Shown here one piece after another: positions 1-10,515 of a stretch of DNA of 64,000 nucleotides. The notes below the pieces were generated by a model. The model saw nothing but the letters and a program-made list of their open reading frames with translations, searched no databases and was not told the DNA's origin. The DNA lies in contig CAZETS010000027.1 in assembly GCA_964515335.1 (NCBI GenBank), positions 1-64,000 on the forward strand, in the 5' to 3' direction. Within the stretch, counting starts at the first letter, position 1, and each line of letters opens with the position of its first letter. This DNA is from TMED88 sp964515335 (GTDB lineage Bacteria; Myxococcota_A; UBA9160; UBA4427). Both the position numbers and the translations under genes were made by a program.

Positions 1-299
1 TTGATCTCGGTGGTCTGGCGCTTGTTGCCGTCCTTGTCCTCCCAGTCCCGGGTCTGGATGCGGCCCTCGATGTAGACGGTCCGTCCCTTCGACAGGTACT
101 GGGCGCACAACTCGCCCGTCTTTCCCCAGGCCACGATGCGGTGCCACTCGGTGCGCTCGACGCGCTCGCCGCTCTTGTCCGTCCAGTTCTCACTGGTCGC
201 GAGTGTGAAATTCACAACGGCCTGTCCGCTCTGCGTATATCGCAGCTCGGGATCGCGTCCGAGGTTGCCGATCAGGATCGCTTTGTTGACACCGGCCAT
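1..299 (-). CDS. ssb: single-stranded DNA-binding protein, partial (C-terminus off the left edge)
   Basis: This is the N-terminal about 99 residues of an OB-fold SSB, which coats ssDNA during replication, recombination and repair. The start reads MAGVNKAILIGNLGRDPELR, the classic SSB opening. It is followed by FTLATSENW, the EWHRIVAWGK strand typical of bacterial SSBs and a YIEGRIQTRDWEDKDG segment. A GGAG ribosome site lies about 8 nt before the ATG. The acidic C-terminal tail that recruits partners is outside the window. It is divergent from ftsK, so the roughly 290-bp gap between them should hold both promoters. Family assignment is secure; only the extent is unknown. Confidence 0.95.
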   Translation of the reverse strand, partial: MAGVNKAILIGNLGRDPELRYTQSGQAVVNFTLATSENWTDKSGERVERTEWHRIVAWGKTGELCAQYLSKGRTVYIEGRIQTRDWEDKDGNKRQTTEI

Positions 300-585
300 G
301 GCGGACTCCATCGGGACGCGTGGGATTCGCCCAATGATCCCGGTGCCTTCGGGCGCAGTCAAGTGCGCACGGGCGTTCACCCAGCGCGTTTCCGGGGTAC
401 TCGTGGCAGGGGAAGGGTGCGGGGGGTATTCTGCCGCGGTTCCTTTCCGGGGGGTGAGGACGTGACGTTCGCGAGCGCGAGCGGCTCCAATACGGAGCAT
501 GACGGCGGCGTGCGTGCCGGATGGTTCGGTGCTCGCTACCGGCTCGCCTGCGCGCCGGGGCTCGCCGTGCGGCCGGGTGGTCGGC

Positions 586-3027
<2,442 letters not shown>

Positions 3028-3070
3028 GCGGCCGGCCACCACGGCAGCGCCGGCGGTGTCCCATCTCCCC

Positions 3071-3802
3071 ATGCGATCGACCCCCCTGCTCGCCGTCGCG
3101 CTCGCGGCTCTGCTGCTCACACTCCCGGCAGACGCGGCCGCGGAGGAGACCACGGGCCCGGCGCCGCCGGTCGACCAGGCCTGCGATGACGCCCGGGCGC
3201 GCGCGGTCGCTGAGGTGGTGCAGGGCCGCTACGACGCCGTCCAGCACCTCGAGGCCGATTTCGAGCAGAGAACCAGATCGGTGGTGCTGGGCATGGGAGC
3301 GCTTCCCGGCGAGGCCGACACGGCGGTCGTCAGCCGGGGGCGCGTGATCTTCTCGAAGCCCGGCCGGATGCGCTGGGCCTACCACGAGCCCGAGCAGAGC
3401 TACGTCGTCTCGAACGGCAGCGTGCTGTGGATCTACGACGTGGCGAACGCGCAGGCGACCCGGCTTCCGGTGGGCGAGCAGGTGCTGGCGGGCGCCGCGC
3501 TGCAGTTCCTGCTGGGCGAGGGGCGCCTGGCCGAGACGTTCCGGATCGCGGCGGGGAGCTGCACGGAGGCGGGGGTCGAGCTCTCGCTGGTGCCCCGCGA
3601 GGCGGCCAGCTACGAGCGCCTGGGGCTGGTCGCCGATCCAGTGAGCGGACTGATCCGCGAGACCTCGATCGTCGACCTCTTCGGCAACCGCACCCGGATC
3701 CGCTTCGAGGGTCTGGTGACGAATCGACCGCCGGCGGACGGCACCTTCGAGCTGGAGCTGCCCGACGGCGTCGACATCATCGACATGGCGACGCCTCGCT
3801 GA
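3071..3802 (+). CDS. lolA: outer-membrane lipoprotein carrier protein LolA
   Basis: Periplasmic chaperone that ferries lipoproteins from LolCDE to the outer membrane (243 aa). A signal peptide (residues 1 to about 24, ending LPADAAA) is followed by the LolA fold. Visible family features are LEADFEQRTRS, the RVIFSKPGRMRW strand, YVVSNGSVLWIYD, FLLGEG and SIVDLFGNRTRIRFEG. Its presence shows the cell has an outer membrane, which matters because the proteasome genes downstream are best known from Gram-positive actinobacteria. The ftsK-lolA order with a 43-bp gap suggests one transcript. Confidence is high because the whole domain aligns by eye. Confidence 0.92.
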   Translation: MRSTPLLAVALAALLLTLPADAAAEETTGPAPPVDQACDDARARAVAEVVQGRYDAVQHLEADFEQRTRSVVLGMGALPGEADTAVVSRGRVIFSKPGRMRWAYHEPEQSYVVSNGSVLWIYDVANAQATRLPVGEQVLAGAALQFLLGEGRLAETFRIAAGSCTEAGVELSLVPREAASYERLGLVADPVSGLIRETSIVDLFGNRTRIRFEGLVTNRPPADGTFELELPDGVDIIDMATPR

Positions 3803-4680
3803 GCGGCCGCTCCGAACGAAGCACTCGAGGCGGCAGCTGGGGCGCATCTCACCTCGGGCCGTTGTCCATTTCGAGAAGAAACCTTCCTCCTTCCGGGGGC
3901 GCCGCAAAAAATGGCGGTGGAAATCGCCCCCGTCGAAGCACGCGCGATCCGGAGCGATCTGCCGTCCGATTTCCGGCAGCTTGCCGGTCCGTGAAGCCTC
4001 CTGCGGCGGGGCCGTCAGTGTTCGAAATCGGCCGCCACGTGTGGCCCAAACGGTACTCGCGGACCCGCTACGGGTGCCGCGCTCCGTGTCCTCGGGTGCG
4101 ATCCGGCGCCTCGGCCGGGCGCTCTGAGGGGCCGTGAGCAAGGGGCGTGTGTTTGCCCCGGCACCCCTCCCGATAGTCTTTTTAGAACAGTGGTTTGCGC
4201 ATGCTGGCGCGCACTTCTGACGGTTGACAGCGAGGTGCCACCCGATATCTTGGAACTCGAAGCAAAAGGTTCGCTATTCCAAGAGGTTCGACGCTTTCGC
4301 GGATTCCCGATCGTGCTTTTGGAGTCCCCCCACTCGGCAGTTGCCGCCCGGTGGTTCCGCTCTCTACGCGTCGAAGGCGCCTTACAGGCCGAATGGCCTC
4401 GTGGAGGTGCGCCTGACGAGCCACGAGAGTCGAGAGATGCTGGCCAGGGCTGTTAGAGATCATCGCTCATCGCCGAACTTCCCTCGCCGCGTCCACGTCG
4501 AAAACAAGGTGGCAATGCCCCGGCAGATCGATGCAGGCCCCCCTCGGATCGATGGGTCGGCTCGCCTGGTCGGCCGTTCGAAGGGCACGGCAGCATTCCA
4601 GGCACAGGAATTGCTTCCTTGAATTCGTGGAAAGAAGATCCGCGCGGGGTGACGCGGATCGCGAATGAGGAGATGGCGCG
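3803..4680. other. 0.88-kb region without a convincing gene; leader of the proteasome operon
   Basis: No reading frame here has a ribosome site plus the strong G/C third-position bias of neighbouring genes. The stretch about 4190-4520 is visibly less GC-rich than its surroundings. A sigma-70-like promoter (4224-4251) lies about 430 bp before the arc start, so a long 5' leader is possible. A good GAGGAG ribosome site at 4667-4672 serves arc. I saw no riboswitch or strong terminator. A short plus-strand frame at 4190-4456 encodes 88 residues but has no recognisable domain and poor codon bias. Confidence 0.5.
4224..4251 (+). promoter_or_regulatory. sigma-70-type promoter for the pupylation-proteasome operon
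   Basis: A consensus -35 TTGACA (4224-4229) is followed after 16 bp by TATCTT (4246-4251), which matches four of six -10 positions. It lies in an AT-richer pocket and points toward arc, with no competing gene between. It is a sequence match only; the 430-nt distance to the arc start is long. Confidence 0.4.
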
Positions 4681-6528
4681 ATGAGCGAGCATGATTCGGA
4701 CATGGGCGGCGGCCGCAAGGGCTTCGTCCGCGACGTCATGAGGCGCATCTCCCCGACGGGGGCACGCGTGGACGACGAGAACGAGGGTGGCGGCCGGGCC
4801 GAGGGCCTGGGCGAGAGCGACATCGAGCAGCTCCAGGATGCGATTCGCTTCTTCGGGAGCGACTCCAACGAGTTCCGGCACCGGTTCGACCGCGTGCTGG
4901 CGGACTTCGACACGCTGCGCCGGCGCTACGAGCAGGCGCGCGGTCAGCTGCGCGACTCCGAGCGCCAGAACGAAAAGCTCGTGGGCATGCTCCAGGAGGC
5001 CAAGCAGCAGATCGAGCTCTTGAAGGAAGAGGTCGACAAGCTCTGCGCGCCGCCGAACACCTACGGGATCTTCCTGCGCGCCAACAAGGACGGCACCGCC
5101 GAGCTGCTCGTCGACGGCCGCCCGATGCGCGTGAACGTGCATCCGAACCTCGACCCGTTCCAGCTCGAGGACGGCCAGATGGTCGTGCTCAACGAGGCCT
5201 TCAACGTCGTCGAGCCGGCGGGCTACACGAGCCGCGGCGAGGTGACGACGGTGGTCGACACGGTGTCCGAGAATCGCGTGCTGGTGCTTGGTCACACCGA
5301 CGACGAACGCGTCGTGAAGATCGCCGAGCCGCTGCGCCGCGAGAAGATTCGGGTCGGCGACCGGCTGCTGGTCGATCCGCGCACCCAGTACGCCTTCGAG
5401 AAGATGCCGAAGTCGGCGGTCGAGGAGGTGATGCTCGAGGAGATTCCCGAGATCACCTACGAGGACATCGGCGGGCTCGACGACCAGATCGAGATCCTGC
5501 GCGACTCGGTCGAGTTGCCGTACCTGCACCCGGACATCTTCGCCGAGCACGAGCTGTCGCCGCCCAAGGGCATCCTGCTGTACGGCCCGCCGGGCTGCGG
5601 CAAGACGCTCATCGCCAAGGCGGTCGCGAATGCGCTCGCCAAGAAGATCGAGCAGCGCACCGGAAAGGCCACGTCGGCGTTCTTCCTGAACGTGAAGGGG
5701 CCCGAGCTGCTCAACAAATACGTGGGCGAGACCGAGTCGAAGCTGCGCGAGGTGTTCAAGAAGGCGCGCGAGAAGGCCAGCCAGGACGTGCCGGTGGTGG
5801 TCTTCTTCGACGAGATGGACTCGTTGTTCCGCATGCGCGGCTCGGGCATCTCCTCCGACATGGAGGCGACGGTCGTCGCGCAGTTCCTCTCCGAGATCGA
5901 CGGCGTCGAGTCGCTGAACAACGTCATCGTCATCGGCGCCAGCAACCGGCAGGATCTGATCGATCCCGCCGTGTTGCGCCCGGGTCGGCTCGACCTCAAG
6001 GTGAAGGTGTCGCGCCCGGACGCGAATTCCGCGCGGGACATCTTCAACAAGTACCTGACCGAGAAGCTGCCCCTGCACGAGAACGTGCTGACCAGGTCCG
6101 GTGGCGATGCCGCGGCGGCCTGCAAGGCCATGATCGACGACGTGATCGACAACATGTACTCGACGGGCGACGACAACAAGTTCCTCGAAGTGACCTACGC
6201 GAAGGGCGAGCGTGAGATCTTCTACTTCAAGGACTTCGCGAGCGGCGCCATGATCGAGAACATCGTGGCGCGCGCCAAGCGCAAGGCGGTCAAGCGCATG
6301 ATCGACGACGGCGAGCGCGGCATCAAGCTCTCCGACATGGTCGAGTCGGTGCGCGAAGAGTTCAAGGAGAACGAGGATCTGCCCAACACGACGAACCCCG
6401 ACGACTGGGCGCGCATCTCCGGTCGGAAGGGCGAGCGCATCATCAACGTGCGAACGCTCATCACCGGGGTCGAGCGCAAGGAGCAGACGATCGAGACGGT
6501 GTCCGCCGGACAGGGCCAGTACCTCTAG
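4681..6528 (+). CDS. mpa: proteasome-activating AAA+ ATPase (ARC/Mpa)
   Basis: Hexameric unfoldase that recognises pupylated proteins and feeds them into the 20S core (615 aa). Order: variable N-terminus, coiled coil at about residues 60-125 that captures Pup, tandem OB interdomain (130-250), AAA+ module with Walker A GPPGCGKT (302-309) and Walker B VVFFDEMDS near 375, then SNRQDLIDPAVLRPGRLD with the arginine finger. The protein ends in GQYL, the C-terminal motif with penultimate Tyr that docks on the proteasome alpha ring. A GAGGAG site precedes the ATG by 8 nt. It is the first gene of arc-dop-pup-prcB-prcA-pafA, the order known from actinobacteria. Confidence 0.96.
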   Translation: MSEHDSDMGGGRKGFVRDVMRRISPTGARVDDENEGGGRAEGLGESDIEQLQDAIRFFGSDSNEFRHRFDRVLADFDTLRRRYEQARGQLRDSERQNEKLVGMLQEAKQQIELLKEEVDKLCAPPNTYGIFLRANKDGTAELLVDGRPMRVNVHPNLDPFQLEDGQMVVLNEAFNVVEPAGYTSRGEVTTVVDTVSENRVLVLGHTDDERVVKIAEPLRREKIRVGDRLLVDPRTQYAFEKMPKSAVEEVMLEEIPEITYEDIGGLDDQIEILRDSVELPYLHPDIFAEHELSPPKGILLYGPPGCGKTLIAKAVANALAKKIEQRTGKATSAFFLNVKGPELLNKYVGETESKLREVFKKAREKASQDVPVVVFFDEMDSLFRMRGSGISSDMEATVVAQFLSEIDGVESLNNVIVIGASNRQDLIDPAVLRPGRLDLKVKVSRPDANSARDIFNKYLTEKLPLHENVLTRSGGDAAAACKAMIDDVIDNMYSTGDDNKFLEVTYAKGEREIFYFKDFASGAMIENIVARAKRKAVKRMIDDGERGIKLSDMVESVREEFKENEDLPNTTNPDDWARISGRKGERIINVRTLITGVERKEQTIETVSAGQGQYL

Positions 6529-6529
6529 G

Positions 6530-6554
6530 CGATCCCCGCACGAAGCGGGGGTCG
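6530..6554 (+). terminator. GC hairpin directly after the arc/mpa stop codon
   Basis: A 10-bp stem (6530-6539 with 6545-6554, one G-T wobble) and a 5-nt loop start 2 nt after the stop codon. There is no U-run, so it is more likely a processing or mRNA-stabilising element between arc and dop, or a partial attenuator, than a full terminator. Confidence 0.4.
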
Positions 6555-6747
6555 TGGTGGGTCCTGGCGGCGGATCGACGGGTCGGGTGGAGATGGCCGG
6601 CGCGCACTCCGAGGCAGATGGACGACAAGTAAGGGCGACACTTCGGGATCCGGTACCCTCGTGGGCCGCTTCCCGGTGGCGGAGTCGCCCCGGAGCGGCG
6701 GCGAAGACTGCGGCCGGAGCCGGGTCGAGAGACAGCCAGGAGACACG

Positions 6748-8232
6748 ATGGCAATCCCCACGGTCATGGGAACCGAAGTCGAGTTCGGGATCATCGTCAA
6801 GAACGATCCCGACTTCGACCCGATTTCCAGCTGTGTCCTGCTCGTCAACGCCTACCGTGAGGATCCCGAAGGCAAGATCCTCTGGGACTACGATCAGGAG
6901 AACCCCTTAGCGGACGCGCGCGGCTTCCAGGTGGACGGCGAGAAGTACACGCCGAACCAGCAGGAGAACATCGCGCGCAACAAGACCCTGATCAACGGAG
7001 CGCGCTACTACGTCGATCACGCGCACCCCGAGTACTCGTGCCCCGAGGTCACCAACGCGCGCGACCTCGTGATCCACGAGAAGGCCGGCGAGCGCATCGT
7101 CGAGGTCAGCCGTCGCGAAGCCAACACGCTGCTGCCCGACGGCGCGATGATGTTGATCCACAAGAACAACAGCGATCGCAAGGGCAACAGCTACGGGTGT
7201 CATGAGAACTACCTCATGGACCGGCGCACGTCGTTCAAGCGCATCGTCGAGCACCTGCTGCCGTTCTTCGTGAGCCGGCAGGTCTACTGCGGCGCCGGCA
7301 AGGTGGGCAGCGAGAATCGCGGCCAGCCCTGCGACTTCCAGATCTCCCAGCGGGCCGACTTCTTCGAGACCGAGGTCGCCCTCGACACGATGGTGAAGCG
7401 GCCGATCATCAACACGCGCGACGAGCCTCACGCCGACCGCGACAAGTACCGCCGGCTGCACGTGATCGTGGGCGACTCGAACATGAGTGAGCCCACGATC
7501 TACCTGCGCAACGGCGTGACGGCGCTGATCCTGTCGATGGTCGAGGATGGCGCGATCGGCAAGGACCTGACGCTGCGCGATCCGGTGCGGGCCATCAAGG
7601 ATGTCTCCCACGACCCGACCTTGCGCCAGACCGTCTCCCTCGACAACGGGAAGAAGCTGACCGCGGTGCAGATCCAGCAGGAATACCTCGAGATGGCTCT
7701 CGCCTACGCGGCGAAGAACGATCTCGACCCGGTCACCCGGGACGTGCTCGCCCGCTGGCAGTCCGTGGTCGAGCGGCTCGCCGTCGAGCCGATGGATCTC
7801 TCGCGCGAGATCGACTGGGTGGCCAAGAAGCTGCTCTTCGAGAGCTTCATGGAGCGCAAGGGCCTCTCGTGGGACGACTCGCAGGTTCACATGCTCGACC
7901 TGCAGTATCACGACTCACGCCCGGACAAGGGCCTGTACTACATGCTCGAGCGCCAGGGCAAGGTCGAGCGGATCGTCAGCGACGACGAGATCAATGCGGC
8001 GGTCCACAATCCGCCGCCCGACACACGGGCGTACTTCCGCGGGGAGTGCCTGCGGCGGTATCCCGGCGAGGTCTTCGGCGTGAACTGGGACTCGATCTCG
8101 TTCGGCTTGGAAGACGAGCCGGTCAAGCGGATCATGATGTCCGAGCCGCTGAAGGGCACGCAGTCCCATGTCGAGGATCTGCTCGGCCGCTCGGAGAGTG
8201 CAGCGGCGCTGCTCGCGAACATGGGCTCGTAG
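6748..8232 (+). CDS. dop: depupylase/Pup deamidase Dop
   Basis: Carboxylate-amine ligase-fold enzyme (494 aa) that deamidates the C-terminal Gln of Pup to Glu and removes Pup from substrates. The start MAIPTVMGTEVEFGI carries the metal-binding Glu strand. The catalytic Asp is D90 in NGARYYVDHAHPEYS. IHKNNSDRKGNSYGCHENYL and NTRDEPHADRDKYRRLHV are the nucleotide- and Pup-binding stretches shared with PafA. A roughly 40-residue insert after the first strand (about residues 20-60) marks Dop rather than PafA. AGGAG precedes the ATG by 5 nt; an in-frame ATG at 6661 lacks this. Dop is needed here because the adjacent Pup ends in Gln. Confidence 0.95.
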   Translation: MAIPTVMGTEVEFGIIVKNDPDFDPISSCVLLVNAYREDPEGKILWDYDQENPLADARGFQVDGEKYTPNQQENIARNKTLINGARYYVDHAHPEYSCPEVTNARDLVIHEKAGERIVEVSRREANTLLPDGAMMLIHKNNSDRKGNSYGCHENYLMDRRTSFKRIVEHLLPFFVSRQVYCGAGKVGSENRGQPCDFQISQRADFFETEVALDTMVKRPIINTRDEPHADRDKYRRLHVIVGDSNMSEPTIYLRNGVTALILSMVEDGAIGKDLTLRDPVRAIKDVSHDPTLRQTVSLDNGKKLTAVQIQQEYLEMALAYAAKNDLDPVTRDVLARWQSVVERLAVEPMDLSREIDWVAKKLLFESFMERKGLSWDDSQVHMLDLQYHDSRPDKGLYYMLERQGKVERIVSDDEINAAVHNPPPDTRAYFRGECLRRYPGEVFGVNWDSISFGLEDEPVKRIMMSEPLKGTQSHVEDLLGRSESAAALLANMGS

Positions 8233-8308
8233 CCGAGGCCTTCGCGCTCCAGCTTTTTCGGAGCGTCAGGCGGCCTTGGGAAAGCAGAAGACGAAAGAGG
8301 TGCAATCC

Positions 8309-8587
8309 ATGGCGACATTCATCCGCAGCCGAAAAGACCTGGCGAAGGCCGGCGCGCGCGCGCACGCGGCGCTGTACATGGCCGCGTCGGGCGAGCAGAA
8401 GCAGAAGTCCAAGGGTGGAGGCGAGGGCGAGGCCGACGCAGACGACGGCGAGGGCGCCCAGAAGCTGGCCAAGAAGGGCGAGGATCTCAAGGAAGAGATG
8501 GACTCGCTGATGGACGAGATCGACTCGGTGCTGGAGGAGAACGCCGAGGAGTTCGTGAAGAACTACGTTCAGCGCGGCGGCCAGTAG
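8309..8587 (+). CDS. pup: prokaryotic ubiquitin-like protein Pup (extended N-terminus)
   Basis: Protein tag covalently attached to substrate lysines by PafA. The C-terminal half has the Pup signature LMDEIDSVLEENAEEFVKNYV, split here around residues 66-86, and ends RGGQ, so Dop must first convert Gln to Glu. At 92 aa it is longer than the 64-aa M. tuberculosis protein: a basic, helical-looking 30-residue N-terminus (residues 1-30, rich in Arg, Lys and Ala) precedes the usual Gly/Asp/Glu-rich disordered segment. A GAGGTG ribosome site supports the ATG at 8309. The internal ATG at 8378 would give a normal 69-residue Pup but has no visible ribosome site. Confidence 0.93.
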   Translation: MATFIRSRKDLAKAGARAHAALYMAASGEQKQKSKGGGEGEADADDGEGAQKLAKKGEDLKEEMDSLMDEIDSVLEENAEEFVKNYVQRGGQ

Positions 8588-8669
8588 AGCCGCGCGAGCG
8601 CGTGTTCGAGATCGACGCCGGGGATCCGCTCCCGGTGTGAACGAAGCCGTCGACCGAGGGGGGGGTTCG

Positions 8670-9470
8670 GTGTCTTTGCTGGACAAGTATCGAGGCTCGA
8701 GTTTCTTCGAGCTCCTGCACGTGGATCATCCGCAGCTCGTGCCCGACGTCTCGGCGTGGTCGGAGGGCGCCGCCCATCTCGTCCCGCACGGCACGACCGT
8801 GTTGGCGATGCGTTTTGCCGACGGCGTCCTGGTCGCCGGTGATCGGCTCGCCACGGCGGGGCACTCGGTGGCGTCGCGCGACGTGGTGAAGGTATTCGCG
8901 ACCGACAACCACTCGCTGATGGCGATTTCGGGTGCTGCGGGCCCGTCGATCGAAATGGCGCGGATCCTCTCCATCGAGCTCGAGCACTACGAGAAGATCG
9001 AGGGCGAGGCCCTCGAGCTCGAGGGCAAGGCCAACAAGCTCTCGCAGATGATCCGCCAGAACCTTCCTGCGGCCATGCAGGGGCTGGCGGTGGTTCCGCT
9101 GTTCGCGGGCTTCGACCGCCGCCGCAAGCAGGGCAGGCTCTGGAAGTTCGACATCACCGGCGGCCGCTACGAGGAGGCCGACTTCGACGCCACCGGCTCG
9201 GGCGGACTCTACGCCCGCGAGTCCCTCAAGCAGGGCTGGCACTCGGCGCTGACGCGCGCCGAGGCGGTGTCCCTGGCCGTGGCGGCGCTCACCGCTGCCG
9301 CCGACGAGGACCGCGCGACCGGCGGCGTGGATCTCGAGCGGCGCATCTTCCCGGTGGTCAAGATCTGCTCGGGCGGCGGTGTCGAGGACGCCGAAGAAGG
9401 CGGCATCGAGCAGTCCTACCGTGACATCATCGGCCGACGCGCGGCGTCCGCCGGAGGTTCGGCCCAATGA
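8670..9470 (+). CDS. prcB: 20S proteasome beta subunit, catalytic, with propeptide
   Basis: N-terminal nucleophile hydrolase forming the inner rings of the core. From the GTG at 8670 the protein is 266 aa, with a 41-residue propeptide. The mature enzyme would begin at Thr42 of HGTTVLAMRF after autocleavage at the Gly-Thr bond. Other family marks are GVLVAGDRLATAGH (Asp/Arg near the active site), SRDVVKVF with the catalytic Lys, ELEHYEKIEGE, AAMQGLAVVPLFAG and the late motif ATGGVDLERRIFP. The GTG at 8637 is also in frame but only 8670 has a ribosome site (GAGGGGGGG, 8657-8665). The stop overlaps an ATG that begins a 21-codon ORF. Confidence 0.95.
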   Translation: MSLLDKYRGSSFFELLHVDHPQLVPDVSAWSEGAAHLVPHGTTVLAMRFADGVLVAGDRLATAGHSVASRDVVKVFATDNHSLMAISGAAGPSIEMARILSIELEHYEKIEGEALELEGKANKLSQMIRQNLPAAMQGLAVVPLFAGFDRRRKQGRLWKFDITGGRYEEADFDATGSGGLYARESLKQGWHSALTRAEAVSLAVAALTAAADEDRATGGVDLERRIFPVVKICSGGGVEDAEEGGIEQSYRDIIGRRAASAGGSAQ

Positions 9471-9544
9471 GCATGCCTTTCTTCGGCCGCGCGGGCGGTC
9501 TCGACCACAGTGCAGGAGGTCGTCTCCAATGAGCATGCCTTTCT
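9464..9544 (+). repeat. duplicated translation-initiation region of prcA
   Basis: Nineteen identical nucleotides (CCAATGAGCATGCCTTTCT) occur at 9464-9482 and again at 9526-9544. Each copy is preceded at the same spacing by GGAGGT (9453-9458 and 9515-9520), so both copies look like complete ribosome-binding site plus start codon. The offset is 62 bp, not a multiple of three. Confidence 0.85.
9467..9532 (+). CDS. 21-codon linking ORF between prcB and prcA
   Basis: Begins ATG at 9467 overlapping the prcB stop as ATGA, and ends TGA at 9530-9532 overlapping the prcA ATG (9529) again as ATGA. Its product would start MSMPFFGRAGG, the first five residues matching PrcA MSMPF. The first copy of the duplicated initiation region drives it. 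It probably has no function as a peptide but could couple translation of prcB to prcA, or it may simply be the scar of a short tandem duplication. Confidence 0.55.
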   Translation: MSMPFFGRAGGLDHSAGGRLQ

Positions 9545-10227
9545 ATGTCTCCCCCGAGCAGATCATGGCCGACAAGGCCGAGTTTGCTCGGAAGGGCATC
9601 GCGCGGGGCAAGTCGATCGTCGCGCTCGAGTACGACGCCGGGGTGCTGCTGGTTGCCGAGAACTCGACGAGCCTCTCGAAGATCGGCGAGATCTACGACC
9701 GCATCGCCTTCGCAGGCGTCGGCAAGTTCAGCGAGTTCGATCAGCTTCGGAAGATCGGGGTTCGTTTCGCGGACGTCCGTGGCTACCAGTACAGCCGCGA
9801 GGACGTGCGCGGCCAGGCGCTCGCCAACGCCTACTCGCAGGCGATCGGCGAGGTCTTCACCCGCGAGATGAAGCCCCTCGAGATCGAGGTGATCGTGGCC
9901 GAGGTCGGAGACGACCGGTACGAGGACCACAAGGAGAACGCGCTCTACAAGATCACCTTCGACGGATTCATCGGCGACGACCGGGGCTTCTGCGTGATCG
10001 GGGGCGGCGTCGACGAGGTCGAGGGCGTGCTTCGCTCCGAATACCAGGACGGCCTCTCGATCGCCGAGGCGCTCCAGCTCGGCCGGAGGGCCCTCGACGC
10101 CGGCGGCGACCGCAGTTCGACCCTGACGGAAAAGGCCTTGGAAGTCTGCGCCTTGGAGCGCTCCCGCGCGGGCCGCAAGTTCAGGCGCCTGTCGGCCGAT
10201 GAGGTAAAGGGTATTTTGGAGGCCTGA
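9529..10227 (+). CDS. prcA: 20S proteasome alpha subunit
   Basis: Forms the outer, gating rings of the core and the docking surface for ARC/Mpa (232 aa). The N-terminus MSMPFYVSPEQIMADKAEFA is the gating helix seen in actinobacterial PrcA. RKGIARGKSIVALEY, the VLLVAENSTSLSKIGEIYDR strand-helix and AGVGKFSEFDQLR follow, with the shared alpha-subunit motif RGYQYSREDVRGQALANAYSQ. No catalytic Thr is present, as expected. A strong GGAGG (9515-9519) sits 9 nt before the ATG. Together with prcB it would build a two-component alpha7-beta7-beta7-alpha7 particle. Confidence 0.95.
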   Translation: MSMPFYVSPEQIMADKAEFARKGIARGKSIVALEYDAGVLLVAENSTSLSKIGEIYDRIAFAGVGKFSEFDQLRKIGVRFADVRGYQYSREDVRGQALANAYSQAIGEVFTREMKPLEIEVIVAEVGDDRYEDHKENALYKITFDGFIGDDRGFCVIGGGVDEVEGVLRSEYQDGLSIAEALQLGRRALDAGGDRSSTLTEKALEVCALERSRAGRKFRRLSADEVKGILEA

Positions 10228-10286
10228 GCGGGCTCCGGTCGCCATCGAGCTCGACCCCGCGGGCGAGAGCGTCCGCTCGGCAAGCG

Positions 10287-10392
10287 CTGAGAGAGCGGCT
10301 GAGAGAGAGGCAGAGAGATCTGCAGAGAGATCTGGAGAGAGATCTGCAGAGAGAGCCTGGAGAGCGCAGAGAGCGCAGAGAGCGCAAGAGGC
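10287..10392 (+). repeat. purine-rich (GA) imperfect tandem repeat between prcA and pafA
   Basis: A run of GAGAG/GCAGAGAGATCT-type units (three AGAGATCT copies at about 10312-10345) passes into GCGCAGAGA units (about 10364-10386). The plus strand is almost all purine for about 100 nt, so it could form triplex or block RNA structure in the pafA leader. The repeat lies in the only sizeable gap (288 bp) within the right half of the proteasome locus. No gene is seen in it. Confidence 0.75.
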
Positions 10393-10515
10393 GCGGGGCT
10401 GGCGGAACCCGATCCGGGTCCCGGAGCCTCCAAGGTTCCCGGGCGACGGAATCGCCAAGACAGCCTGAGACATCAGACCCCCGGCGGCATCAGCCGGAGT
10501 GGATCGGACCGCGGC

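Noticed and set aside
4190..4456. 88-codon plus-strand frame in the arc leader
   Set aside because: No ribosome site, poor G/C third-position bias and no domain.
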